A DNA stretch of 64,000 bases, taken from contig JAGTXK010000106.1 of assembly GCA_019096195.1 (NCBI GenBank), positions 1 through 64,000 of the forward strand. The letters run 5' to 3'. Made by a program: the position numbers and the translations under genes. The notes beneath the pieces are model-generated. The model was not told where the DNA came from and ran no database searches. It was given only the letters and a program-made list of their open reading frames with translations. Positions 46,731 through 58,322 of the stretch are shown one piece after another (position 1 is the first letter of the stretch; every line of letters begins with the position of its first letter). Source of the stretch: Boletus sp. NGJ. Lineage: Eukaryota; Basidiomycota; Agaricomycetes; Boletales; Boletaceae.

Positions 46731-47860
46731 TCACTCGACCTTGACAGTCACTTTACCTGTCGCCCGGCCCGTCATTATCCTGTCATACGCATCCAGCGCC
46801 GATTCGAATTGATATGTCGAATCCACGTAGGTACGGAGTGTACCTGTTCCCAGAGTCATACCACACGTTGAGTCAGTGATGCGTGTTCAGCTTGACCAAA
46901 GGACCCACCTCGTTCGATCAACGTGCACAACATTCATTTTCGTATCCTCCTTTCTATTCACCACGTGGATGAGCCTACCCCAGGGATGCAGTCAGTATCC
47001 ATCACACAGCTCCAAGCATGCAACTCACCTCCACGGCGTCGACACGCCTCCCAAAAACAAGGTCTTAATACCGCACCTGTCCACCGTCCCACCATACCCA
47101 ACATTCCCTTTGAATCAGCCCAAGGACCGGTGGTCACATACATGGCTCCCTTTTTCACATATGCATCGGATCTGACGTATATTGCAGTGTCCGAAGACCC
47201 TGCAGCGTCAAATACCATGGAAAACAGTGGGTCCGGTGGGTCCAGTGGGTTAGCGAGAAGTTGCTTGGCAATAAGCTGGACAGTGTAATCAAGGAATGTG
47301 TCTGCACCAATGCTGTGCACAAAGGAATCGTTTCGCGCCGAGGTAGAGGCAGTAACGCGAAGTGAGAGCGCTTTGGCGAGTTGGATCGCATATATACCCA
47401 CGGAAGTGGAACCTCCGTAGATGAAAATCGACTCCTGATTATCGGGGCTTGGTGCGGGCGTGTCCACGAGCGCACCGACAGGATCGTATCCGCCCAGACG
47501 GAGGGCCTGGGTCACTGTCGATGCAGCAAGGGGAAGGGCTGCAGCTTCTTCCCAGGTGAGCTTGGTAGGCTTGAGTGTGACGTTCGCCTCAGGGAGAGTG
47601 GCTTATTGAGCGAGTGCGCCTTGACGAGTGGTGTATTGGAGGGCTTTAGCGTCGGGACAAGATGAGTAGGATCAATGAGATGAAGAGGGATAGGACATAC
47701 CAGTGGGAATATATCCAATGACTTTGTCCCCGTTGGAGAACGACGTGCCGTTCGCGTCAACAATCACCCCTGCAAGATCATGCTCTGGGATTTTGTTCTT
47801 CGACAATATAGTTGGCAATGTGCCCATGACAGAGTAGCAGCTAAAATCTCGTTTCCGCAT
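46731..47860 (-). pseudogene. Medium-chain zinc-type dehydrogenase/reductase, broken
   Basis: Minus-strand text matches quinone-oxidoreductase-like MDR proteins. It shows EHDLAGVIVDANG with GDKVIGYIPT, ALQYTTRQGALAQ, LTWEEAAALPLAASTVTQAL, the cofactor motif FIYGGSTSVGIYAIQLAK, and a C-terminal block YQFESALDAYDRIMTGRATGKVTVK ending at TGA 46731-46733. Two defects are visible: the N-terminal ~30 residues that usually precede the first motif are absent, and a TAA (47603-47605) interrupts the conserved GAFAEYATLP-like block, where a Tyr is expected. It is probably a recent pseudogene. A 5'-truncated functional form cannot be excluded. It converges on DPM3. Confidence 0.75.
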
Positions 47861-48003
47861 GGTTGTGACACGTGACCTTCCACACCCGTGGCCGAGTTAG
47901 TCGCACAATAAAGAACCAACGCGCTAGTACTATATAAGTAACACCTTTTGACTTACACTGCCACCTACATCACCAACACTTACAATTTCGTCAACGATCA
48001 AAA

Positions 48004-48819
48004 ATGCCATTCAAAATCCAAGCCCTCCGTCGCCTGCTTCAAGACCTGATAGAATTTCAGGTGGACGAAAACAAGAAGCTAACCCCGCCGGCCACAGCTT
48101 ATGTGGAGGTACGTTTGTTCATCTCGAGCACGTCGCGTGTAAATCATGGCTTTTACAGAGGATTCGAACGATGCTGGGGGGCATGTGCGATTTCATGCAG
48201 GATAACCAGGAGTTGAGCCCATCATGGCTGGCTGCGCCTGAGGGAGCTGAAGTGGTGTCGGCATGGCTAGCAGATTGGTTGAAGAAGGAGGAAGCCAACG
48301 GTACGTCCCTGTTCAGTTTTCGTATTGCCACAAATTTGAGAGTGTGGGTTACAACCTGACTAGCCAAGCGAAGCCCCCTGACCACGAATCGTGGCTCCGT
48401 TGGCGGTCCTAATAAGTCAACAACACAAAATCCGTCGGCGCCTGACTCTCAGGTACGTCAATATCACTAGGCTAATGTCCATTCTAATTCGCCTTATGTA
48501 GGGAAGGCAGGGCAGCTCTCCCGCGAAGCGTCCTGCTGCTGAACCGCTCGAGCAACCCAACGCAAAGCATTTGAAGCCGGGCGCGCAACGGCTGACGGAG
48601 TGGCATATCAAGAAATTACTCGGATTCGTGGAGGGTCGGCCGGAGATCGCGGAAGCTGTGGAGCTCCTGCAGATCAGCATTGCGGCTGTCGATGACGGGT
48701 TAGACCCGGAAGTGTTGATGTATCACCTCGGGTATCTGGAGAGCCTGGTTCCCGATGACGCGCGGACCTCCCTAGCGGTCAAAATGGTCCGCAAATGCAT
48801 TCTTTGGAGACACCTGTAG
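48004..48819 (+). CDS. Protein with FHIK/YHL helical domain, member 1 (217 aa)
   Basis: Four exons (48004-48108, 48159-48300, 48364-48452, 48502-48819), all GT-AG and in phase, give 217 residues. The N-terminal half has a helical region (ALRRLLQDLIEFQVDENKK, then SPSWLAAPEGAEVVSAWLAD). After a Ser/Pro-rich linker, the C-terminal ~75 residues carry EWHIKKLLGFVEGRPEIAEA, DGLDPEVLMYHLGYLESLV and KMVRKCILW. The same domain occurs in the next two genes. I do not recognise it as a named family. Soluble, probably all-helical, no membrane segment. Confidence 0.75.
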
Positions 48820-49608
48820 ATAGGATATAGTCCATTATTGCAATGCAACCTTTCACTGCTTCTTCAGCCTCAAGTGACACTGTAGGACCAACCATGAAAT
48901 GTCCAGAGTGAACAACTGAGTGGTAATCATAGTTTTGTGGTCGCAATGTACCTTGTTAGAGTACCGATCAAAGCCGCACGTTCAGGTGTACTTCCGAGGT
49001 TCGGGATTTTCAGAACGGGGGAAGAGCCTCGGAACGCTCGGGGATGCTGAGAGGGTGAAGGAGTTGTGGGCTGTAACGGTGGTTGAAACCGAGAATTATG
49101 TAGATGAGAAACGAGATGACATGAACCCTCGTGAGGTTTAATGCATCGTATGGATCAGAAGTGACCGGAGTTGTGGATTTGTGCGGGAAAAAATAACTAC
49201 GAACGTATTACAATTTGCCTGACATCTACCTGCCCAGGCACCGTAGGGATCTCCTTCCGGCGGATCCGGTACGGGAAACGAACAGATCACGTGGGTAGAC
49301 GCGGGTCGGGTGGGAATGTGCCGTAACCCAACCGTTTACTACGGGTGGGCGCAATTTAATTTCAAAGCCCGATAGGACCTAACAATAAGTTACGGCCCCA
49401 TTGGTCACGTGGGTGGTCGCTGGCAATATCCGAGGTTGACGGGTTGGAAATCTACGCGTTGGACTTAAACATTTGTGGTCGACTCAAACAACCTCGCTCA
49501 GAGACACTTCCCTTGCAAGTTTCCAGTGATTCCTGTAGGTGTCAAGTCTCTCTTGACTTTCCTTGCACCTGATCATTATCGATAGTTGAGCCACCGTGTG
49601 TCACTTCA
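48820..49608. other. Intergenic stretch with a TTCCG repeat
   Basis: No gene supported. It contains the TTCCG/CGGAA cluster at 48990-49050. Confidence 0.4.
48990..49050. repeat. TTCCG/CGGAA repeat cluster
   Basis: Shares the block GAAGAGCCTCGGAAC, preceded by TTCAGAA, with 51352-51440. The shared core suggests a dispersed repeat, not random sequence. Confidence 0.7.
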
Positions 49609-50735
49609 ATGCAACCCCCTGCTGCTCCGACCTCCATGGCTCCACCTCCCTTGAGGGGAAGTGGTCAGAAACACGGGGAGACTTGGCGACAGTTTTTCAC
49701 TCGCCGTCAGCTCAGGAACGACGATGCGACACGACACGAGACATCCCAGTCACGAGGGAAGCGAGAGCAGCATGCCCAGCACGCCAAGGCCGGCAAGGCT
49801 CCCGGAAGGAAGGGAGCGAACGTTTTTTATTGGGACGAATGCGACGGCGGGCATCGCATCCGAACACCAGTGGGGTACAACAACTACATAGATATGTGGT
49901 CCAGATACCATGGGATGCAACGGCGGTATGATTCTTTCGCAGACGAATGGGATCTCTGCACGGAGTTTGAACCTGAAGCTGACTCACCGGAGGATGACAA
50001 TGACAATGACAATGACGACGACAGCAAAAGCAGAGTACCAGTACCTCTGGCGGTCACAAACTCCTCGTCAAATGATCCAACAAAGTCCACCGGCTCGTTA
50101 ATCGATCAACCAAAGGCTACCTCTTTCTCGAATGATCCACCAACGGCTACCCCTTTGCCCAATGATCCACCAACTACTCTTTCGTCGAATGATCAACCAG
50201 AAGCTCCTCCTCTAAACGTTGCTAGACCTGACGTGGAACCAGAACCAGAACCAGAACCAGAACCAAAAACCTTATCCGTACGTCAGGTAACTGCACGGTG
50301 AATACTCAGGTAAGTGTGCATACTGATCAGTCGTGTTTCACCCGCCAGGTACCCAGGGCATCGATGAAACGCCTCATAGACTTTCATATCAAGGTGCTTC
50401 TCAAGTTGGTGGCAGACCAGCTGGAAATCCAAGAAGCAGTCCAGCTTCTCCATGATAGCACCGAGGCAGGCGAGGACCTTTTTCTGTACCACCTCGACTA
50501 TTTGAAGAATCTGGCTCCCAATTATGCGCAGATTACCTACCAACCGGAATTCGCAGAAACTGTGGATATTCTGCAGCATGGCATCAGGGCCTTCAATGCG
50601 GGACTAGACCCGGACGTTTTACTTTACCATCTTGACTGTCTGAAGAGTGTGGTTCCCAATGATGCGGACATTTGCCGGGAAGTCAAAATTCTTACCGATT
50701 GTATTTCTTGGAAAGCTTCTCTAGATAACATGTAG
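49609..50735 (+). CDS. Protein with two FHIK/YHL helical domains, member 2 (354 aa)
   Basis: Two exons (49609-50286 and 50349-50735), intron 62 nt, in phase, 354 residues. The N-terminal 226 residues are mostly disordered. They include a basic segment (RQFFTRRQLRN), one folded-looking block (NVFYWDECDGGHRIRTPVGY, YIDMWSRYHGMQRRYDSF), an acidic DN-repeat, about four NDPP-type repeats, and an EP run. The C-terminal 120 residues hold two copies of the helical domain: FHIKVLLKLVADQLEIQEAV with FLYHLDYLKNL, and PEFAETVDILQ with DPDVLLYHLDCLKSVV. This is the same domain as in the flanking genes, apparently duplicated here. Function unknown. Confidence 0.75.
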
Positions 50736-51135
50736 GACAATATGATCCATTGACTGATGTGACTGCTCTTTTGAACGAGTTTCCAACCTAAGGTGACGTA
50801 CATTCCAGAGTGGGGATCAACGGGCGTTAACTAACGTCAGAATCTCCCTATGAACTGGCGCCAGCGGCGGAATCCAAGCGTTTGCAGCTCTAGGGAATAA
50901 CCAAAACATTTCTCGGGTCCAAACGGAATGGCCCGTGCAACCATCCAAATCATCGCGCACCCCGTAATTCAAGTGTGGGAGTTCAAGGTGGAAATCGAAG
51001 AGTCCACTATTGGGGTTCTACTTGAAATGCCCCCATTCCTCAGACTACTGAGTGGCATAGATTATTACTGATAAATATCAGCGGGGACAAGTTATCAGAG
51101 GAGAAATGAGCCTGGCCGTTTCCACTTTCCAGGTC

Positions 51136-51230
51136 CGTGCGGTTCCGGCAATCGTGGCCCACGGATGCCCCGTACCGATGGTTCCGATCGGGGAGCCTTC
51201 GGAAGCGCGTTCCGAGTGCGCGGGGCCTGA
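51136..51230. repeat. TTCCG/CGGAA repeat cluster
   Basis: Words GGTTCCGG, GTTCCGAT, CTTCGGAAG and GTTCCGAG within ~95 bp. Confidence 0.65.
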
Positions 51231-51351
51231 ACCTTTAATTTATATGTACGGCACACCTCCCGTGTATGAATAATATAACAGCCCGTTGCTGACCCTAATC
51301 CTGTTGTAAGGTGTCCTAAGCCCCCTCCTAAGACTGCATCGAGTGTACCTC

Positions 51352-51440
51352 TGTTTCGGGAGGTCCCTCCGACATGTTCAGAATGGGAGAAGAGCCTCGG
51401 AACCATCGGACCTTGCCCAGAACGTTGAAACTTCGGGAAC
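51352..51440. repeat. TTCCG/CGGAA repeat cluster
   Basis: Core block matches 48990-49050 (AGAAGAGCCTCGGAAC). It also contains ATCGGACC and CTTCGGGAAC. Confidence 0.7.
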
Positions 51441-51651
51441 TCTACAGGTAACCTCATCTAACCGCATTGAATCCTTCTTATTATACCTCAGATGCCGTAC
51501 ATTATCATAAGAAACTATAACCATTGTGCAACCACATCTCTAGGCCCTTTGAATATGAATGTTTCTTTAACACATCAACCGTCGTCCAGCCTCAGGCAGC
51601 TGCTGACTCGGGATATCCATCGTCCTTGCTTGGATTTTCTAGTGAAAAGAC

Positions 51652-53268
51652 TCACAAATATTTGCAAGTAAGATGTACCAACTTCATCAAGAGACACAGA
51701 TGCAAATCTAAATCTCTGTGACCTTTTCCGAGAGCATATACCCTGCTGAGGTGATACTCTACCGTAGTGAAGCCTTTTCTGTACTTCACTAAGTCAACAG
51801 CTGACTCGAGCATATCCACAGCTTCCATGAACTCTGGATCACCCCTTCCAAAAGCGGAAATCCTTTTCATGTGAAATTTGAGGAGACAACTTAATGACAA
51901 GGCAAGGTCCTTCCTCTGTAGATCCAGTCTGAACAAGATTTCAACTTCATCCGTGGGCTAGAAAGAGTGATATCGATATCCACTTCAGCCTTGCAGTCAC
52001 CATGTATTGAGTTTAGAAGGTCACAATACCTGCTCGGTCTCCACTGCGTTAGGATCTTCGGAATATTGTTCGCTGTGGACTCGAACTCAGTACAAGTGAA
52101 ACAAAACAAATATAAATATACAGCTGAATGTTCTCACCATTCCATGGGTTGCAAGAGATCGGAGGGATAAATAGTAGCTTTGGTGTTTTCCTCCTCCTTC
52201 ATCTCATTTAGCATGATATCGGCGACAAGTTGGCAGTCAGCTTGGACCCATAAATCGAAGGTTGATTCCCATTTCTTTTGTTGTTTGAAGTCAAGGTTGA
52301 GGTAGATCACTTGGGGCAAAGAATCGTGAGGCGGGCAATGTTGACGGATATGTTGAGCGAATGCCCGAATCAACCTCCAGTTCCGACCACGTGCATCCCG
52401 GTTCCGACCACTAGCAAAAGATCCATTGGCTGGGCTCCAGACAGATCTTGTCTCTGAAATTCAGCAATATGTTCAGCATCAGGATGTTCCTGCTCATAGA
52501 GGACGATGTCTGGAACCATGGTTGGTACAGACTGCATTCGTCTTCCGGACTCTCGCCTGGCTTCTTGTCTTCTATGGCAAGCGCTACAAAGGGGAAATCT
52601 TCCAGACATGAGCTTATCACGGTGGGGTTTCATAATCTCCACAGCATGACAAGACTGGCAGTAGAGGTGCTGAAGATCTCCATGGAGGGGAATGCATCTG
52701 GCGCCATGGAGGTCATCTTGAGGGTGTGTGCGATGATACATAGACAAGCCAGCTTTTAGCTCCAGGCCGTCTATGTTTTGGGTGTACATGCGAACCAACG
52801 TCCCTCGATCGTCGAGGGTCTTAAGGAGCTTGTGAAATTGTGTAGGTTTGCTTTCCTCCACTTTCTGTGCCATACTGGCAACAAATCGGCAAAATAAGGG
52901 TCGCTGGGTTTCATCCTAAATAAAACAGGTTCATACCTTGGGTAATACTGAAGCATATCTGAACAAGGGTCCCTGGAAGGGATACTCACCGTGATCATTG
53001 AAAGGTTGAACATGTCCTTTAGCTTTCTCTGTGCTAATTCTGGAACCCCTGGAATGTGTTGCTTGCTTCTAAAATCAGGAATGCCAGCAGCTACGGAAAT
53101 GCCTGCCCCTACGCATACAACTGGGTCAGAATATGTACCGCTAGCTTTACTGGCTCAGGTTTTATGCTTGCCACAAATGAAGATGATGCCCTTTGCATTC
53201 AAGATGGCCGATTTCAGGGACTGTGTCCGGGGATCTTCATTTTCAAAACTGCACTTCTGGAGAGACAT
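51652..53268 (-). CDS. Sirtuin (Sir2-type deacetylase) fused to an FHIK/YHL helical domain
   Basis: Five exons on the minus strand: 53268-53178, 53120-52990, 52915-52138, 52072-52030 and 51957-51652. The catalytic part has GAGISVAAGIPDFRS, TQNIDGLE, the active-site His in CIPLHGDL, zinc Cys pairs CQSC and CSAC, DIVLYEQEHPDAE and LLLVVGTGMHVV. A C-terminal block VIYLNLDF with FDLWVQADCQ follows. Two further exons add a helical domain (CLLKFHMKRISAF, GDPEFMEAVDMLESAV, TTVEYHLSRV) homologous to those in the two neighbouring genes. Near 52375-52385 the frame shifts by one base; exon 3 would need one more base for all later phases to agree, so the copy may be a recent pseudogene or carry a sequence error. 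Sirtuins remove acyl groups using NAD+. Target unknown. Confidence 0.8.
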
Positions 53269-53940
53269 GGCTTATGGGGTGGCAGTTTGGAATTTGTCAA
53301 AGCAAAAGTGCACCTGAACAATTAAAAAAAGGGACTGTGCCACGTGGTAAAGGGTATTATCTAATCGACCTCGGAAGCTGTCCGGAAAGTCGGAAATACT
53401 CTGGTTGGTCGAAACGCTCGATAATATAAATATACGCTGGATGGGAGAACTTGACCCCGGCAGGCCATAGCGTTTAAAACTCGCACCCGGGCCACAGAAA
53501 AGCGGCAGCTGGAAAATCAAAAGCTCGGATCGCCTGGAAGAAGCCCTGGAACCTTGGAGACGGCGCAGGTTCCCAAGTAAGGTGTCGAGGACTTCCCCGA
53601 TCTCTAACCTGCTGGAACTCTCATGCCTCCTATCCACCTTCGTGTTTTAACGTCAGTTCAGCTCCTCTAGGATTCTGACTGACCATCCAAGCAGAAGAAT
53701 CTATCCCAAACTCGTATCGTCATCTCCTGACCAACTATAATGCATTCATTATGAGGGTCACCAGAGAAGAGTTGAGAGTAGGTATAGGTGTGGGATGGGG
53801 TGTGGGGAAAAAAAGTGGAAAGGGAACACGCTGCCATCTGGATAGATGCTCCCAAATCCACCCCTTTTCATAACCCGCAAACGAGCATGAAGGTGTATTC
53901 TACAAAAAGTGACTGACGTCACTTTCCACACCTTTGGCTG
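53269..53940. other. Intergenic stretch, no supported gene
   Basis: Minus-strand frame 53272-53637 is open but has no motif. A small TTCCG cluster lies at 53371-53410. Confidence 0.35.
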
Positions 53941-53948
53941 ACCCCATA

Positions 53949-54400
53949 GATGCTGCAGAATACATCACTTTCTCCAGCTCAACTCAGCCCTGTCTGAAGT
54001 AGATACTCCAGACACCACCTTAGACTGATGTCGTTGGTGATTGGCCAAGAGAGGCGTGTAACGTGGCAAGTAAAAAACCCTAAACACTTCAGCACGTTGC
54101 CTCCTGGGTAGGTGCTTCCATGTTAGTTCATTTTACTTTCCTACAACTGAGCCAGATGACCCATACTGTGGTGACGAATAGATGCCACAGGCGCTGTAGG
54201 ATGGACCTAGGCCACCACAAGCTCTGACCCGTCTAAAGCAGATACCTTAGACATGACCTTAGATGGATACAACCAGTCATTGGTCAGAGAAAGGGGTAAC
54301 CATGACAAGTAAAAATCCCTGAGCCGCATCGAGCACGTTGCCTCCTGGGTAGGTGCCTCAGCGTCAGTTCATTTAACTTGTTGGCCAAGGTGGGACGTCC
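53949..54400 (+). repeat. Tandem duplication, ~232-bp period
   Basis: Two diverged copies starting at about 53949 and 54181. Both contain AAGTAAAAA, GCACGTTGCCTCCTGGGTAG and a run ending TTAGTTCATTT or CAGTTCATTT. Noncoding; possibly a SINE-like or structural repeat. No RNA gene is recognisable. Confidence 0.7.
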
Positions 54401-55516
54401 TCCGAAGTCGCATGAAAATTTATCCTTTCAAGCGGAGCTTCAATAATCGAAAAGGAAGATCCTACAGCGCCCCCCAAAAAATTATCAGAGCGCATCTGAG
54501 CAGTCAAGTGTGCGTGATGGCAGTAATCGTGGGCGCAAATTTCTGACCTGTTCCTAAATGTGCCAGTACTTCGCCTGTCTCTGCGAGTGCTTCATGTCCG
54601 ACATTATTCATGATCTAGTATACCAAGCCTCCATCGCCGCCAACCCTCACAAAAGTGGCTCCAAATTATGCTGACTTGATTCTCCAAAGATGTCGCACTC
54701 CACATCTTCCCGCTTGCCAACCATGCCTACCTACCACATGAGGCATACAGCCCTCAACATTCGAGTCAGAGTCAGGTACGGTCTTGTTTTTTACACCAAG
54801 TACAGTTTACTGTGAATGTTGTATTCTTTCATAGTGGCGCAACCAGTAGTGGGAAGTTGGAAAACCACTCCTCCGTCACGAAGATGCTGCTGCTGCTCTC
54901 CATTCTCAACCAAGTTCACTCACCATCGACCACGGTCATAACGTGGACCTGTTCGGAACGTGGACGTTCTTGACGTATTGTAGCTGACTCGTTCCTTGGT
55001 GTACAATGGCCCGCGCTCGAGAGCACACTTACAAAGCGAAGCTCGTCAAGAAAGTGCCTCGCAGTTCTGACGACCGTGACGACCCTTCCAAGACACTACC
55101 CTCTTCGTTTTGCCTGGTGGAATGAATACCTACACCAACACCTCTGCTGCAATGACTTCGACACCTTAATCAGTCCCTTTAATCTTCCCAGAACCCAAAA
55201 CAAGATTGTGGAGAACATGGTGCATGCAATTATTGTGGGGCATGGAGAACGCTGTAGGGATTAAAGGTGCAGGTATCATGCCATAATCACTAGCACGTAC
55301 ACGAGACGGAATAAAGGGGACTCGGAAGTCAGTTTTGTATTGAATCAATCAAATGTACTTGTGAAGGTGACAGCTTTATTGACGTGATTTCTCGGAGACG
55401 GTAAGGTATGTACTGTGGTTAGGTTAGGGCGGTATAGAGAGGGTTACTGCGGAAGGGAAGGCTGAACTTGTTGGGTGGTCCCATCGCCGCTGCACCAAAA
55501 TGCCACCATCTTCTCT
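54401..55516. other. Intergenic stretch, no supported gene
   Basis: One frame at 55005-55085 begins MARAREHTYKAKL, weakly like a 14-3-3 N-terminus, but nothing follows in support. Confidence 0.3.
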
Positions 55517-58322
55517 TCATTGCTCCCGTAACTCCCCTTCCAGTTCCTCTTCTGCGTCCTGTTGGAGTTGTTGAGGCGGAGGTGGGCGGAGTCTGGGCTG
55601 TCCACCGAGGTGCATGAGGACGGAAGGATTTACCAAGATCTTGGGACCTTCTGTACTACCTCTGGGAAGATGCTGCCATCTGGAGGATATCATCTTCCAG
55701 GTGCACCACATGCGATCGGACTCAGTATGGGATATCCATGCCAGAGTGTTAAACTTCGTTCGAAGTTCGGATCGGACACGGGCCAGTTGAGGGCGGGAAA
55801 GGCGACGAACAAGGTTGAGATAAGAGTTAAAGTAGCGGGACTTTCCAAAGTTCTGACCAGCTCTTTGGGGGATGGCGAGTGGGAAAAAACGGTCAAAGTG
55901 CATAGTCCACTGGTCAGTGGAAGCGATGGTATATTGGGCGCAATGGAAGGGAAGGTCAAGTGTTAGATAGAGATCTTCGACGGCGAGTTCATGTCTGAGA
56001 GCCTGTGGAATGTTAGTCCAGGCGCCTTCACGATGACTCTTCTTGTTTGGGGATTCTTGGAGGATGTCAAAGAACATCTGTTCCAAGATGACGCGAACTT
56101 CACTTTTGAGAGGATCACGAGGAACCTCTTGGAGTTCGAGTTCATCGTCATCAGCGACGGGTTCGTGATTGCCACCTCCAAGAAGGTGGAAATAGTCAAC
56201 GTCGGGACCATGAAGGCATGGAGGATTCGGAAGTGGAATACCGTTGAGACGGGGACCAAGGGCAGGCAAGGGGCGATCTTGGGATCTAAAGTGACGAACA
56301 TCCATGGTCTGACGGGTTGAACAATTGCTGGTGCGTTTGGCATGGGGCTGTAGCGGGCCACGTTGGAGTTCCCCAACTCCAAGGATGTGATTAAGTTCAT
56401 TCATTGTGCCCTTTTCATATGCTTGGAGGATGGACTGGGGATCAAAGGTCTTGGAATAAGGGATGCGATAGAAGTGAGTTCTGGAGTCAGAGACTATATC
56501 ACAGATGAAGTAGGTGCCAGCTTTATACATGAGGGGAGCAGTGACAGCATCCAGGTCTTCCGGGTCGACATCCTCTTCCATGAGGATTTGGGGACAGGCC
56601 TGTTTGGCCAAGGCAAGGAGACGATGCACTGGGGTGCGATGGGCGCCATTGAGAATCCAAATCATTATTGCACCAAGGGCGAGGGAGCTGTCAGAAGAAC
56701 GATCCTTGCTTGGTGCGTTGTGAAGATTGGTGAGGACATTGTGGATGGCAGCAAGGCGAAGCCATTTGAAATACCTGAAGATGTGAGATAGAGTGAGAAA
56801 ATATGAATGTGGGTGAGAATGTCGATGGTGATGACGAACCACCAGTACTGAGCAGGGATTTGAACCATGGTTTGATTGAGAAGATTTCGAGGAAAGCGGG
56901 CGAGGGTGTGATGGACATTAGCGAGGCAAACTCGAACTTCAAGTCTAGCACATCCTTCATGAGGCCTTCTGTCATCAGCCTCGACTTCGGCGTCACTGGT
57001 GCATGTGTGAATGACTTCACTTTGCTGTTCCAGATCGCTGATAAGCTTTGTGGAAAGCTTCTTACTGAGGAGTTCCGATGGTTTCCGATGTGAGAAGATG
57101 CCATTATGGAGTTGGTAGGAAATGGCCTTTTCTGTAGTGTAGGCCTGGATGTAGTGAAAGATATCGGAATGAGCCCCAGGAGACCAGCGAAATCCAGCAA
57201 GGTCCTTGAAATGCATCTGATGATCCATATAGTACTTTTTGCTATGCAAGAGTGCCCTTCCAGGATCATCCAGGTCCGGAAGGAGAAAGTGGGCAAGAGC
57301 TTCGTGACCGAGAGTACGCCAGGTCACCACCATTCTGGGAACTCCGAATTCCAAACCGACATCTATCAACCACTGCTCCTGATTGATCTCTTCCATATCT
57401 AGCACTCTGGTAAGGTCCTCCAAAGCAACCACATGCTCATGTGCGGCACCGAGCTCCACTGGTTCATCAGCATCCCAATCCAGGTTATGGACCGTAGCAG
57501 CCTTCCAACCCTGAAGCTCATGACCGAAATATGCATCTTTGAACCTGTTCCCGAGGTTTTCCAAAGAGTTCAGATAGGAACGGCAAAAGTCGTGAAGGAC
57601 ATGAGCTGGTATGTCTAGGCTTCCCAGATGTAGACGACTGGTACGATCCTGGCTGGTTTCCATTGCCGTTCGGTAGTTGGGAGGCCAGTGAGTGGCTTGA
57701 TTTGGCATGAGACCTCGGATGGCTGGACGGAGGCAGCGGTTGTAGATGAATTCCAGATCTGGGGTCGGAATTTTCTTGGATTCCAGCACTGGATACATCC
57801 GAGGAAAAAAGACTCGTATTGCTGACCTGTTAGCGACCTTGCCTAATGTGAGATTGGGGATCGAGTGCATTGGTACATGTATGGCATTTCCCTAGATCAG
57901 GGAACAGATGGATGAGGAAGAGCGAGAGACGGGCATGGCATAGCACTCACATTCCTGTCGTATGCGACTGAGGTAACATGGTTGCTCATCTTGAGCGTAT
58001 CTCTAAATGAAGGAATGGGCCAGACTGTGAGCGGGACAAGGTAGGGCAGAGTCCTTGTAGTTCCGATCAAGGAATCATAGTCTCTGGTCGTGGTGGCGCG
58101 CAGAATATCTGGTTCAGCTTGTGTCACATTCAGAGTGATCGTCCGTTGCTCGTCCAGATCCAAGCCCCGTCTACCTGCAAGGATGAACTTTAGGAAGGTC
58201 AGGTCATCGTTGTCACTGCGACCAAGGCGGTTGTAATAACCCGCCCCTTCCTGTATGAATTCCGAAAGCGTCAGCTGTACTGGCTCATCCTCCCGGTCAT
58301 CAGGATAAGGCATAATCGCCAT
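55517..58322 (-). CDS. Conserved fungal protein of unknown function (892 aa)
   Basis: Three exons (58322-57951, 57891-56843, 56774-55517) joined in phase by short GT-AG introns give an intact 892-residue protein. N-terminus MAIMPYPDDREDEPVQL. Conserved-looking blocks are LRPAIRGLMPNQATHWPPNY, DAYFGHELQGWKAATVH, WLIDVGLEFGVP, DLAGFRWSPGAHSD, YIQAYTTEKAISYQLH, and near the C-terminus MHFDRFFPLAIPQRAGQNF with FNTLAWISHTESDRMWC. No transmembrane or signal sequence. I recall the type from other Agaricomycetes without a named domain. It is the upstream-side neighbour of the SNF2-type gene in the same orientation, which may or may not mean a link. Confidence 0.75.

Larger units (their letters stand above)
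50736..51651. other. Intergenic stretch with TTCCG repeats
   Basis: No gene supported. Two TTCCG/CGGAA clusters are listed separately. Confidence 0.4.

Noticed and set aside
53272-53637. Minus-strand 121-residue frame upstream of the sirtuin
   Set aside because: No motif, no splice support, and it crosses the probable promoter and a repeat cluster.
55005-55264. Possible 14-3-3 fragment (MARAREHTYKAKL)
   Set aside because: Only about a dozen residues resemble the family and nothing downstream supports it.
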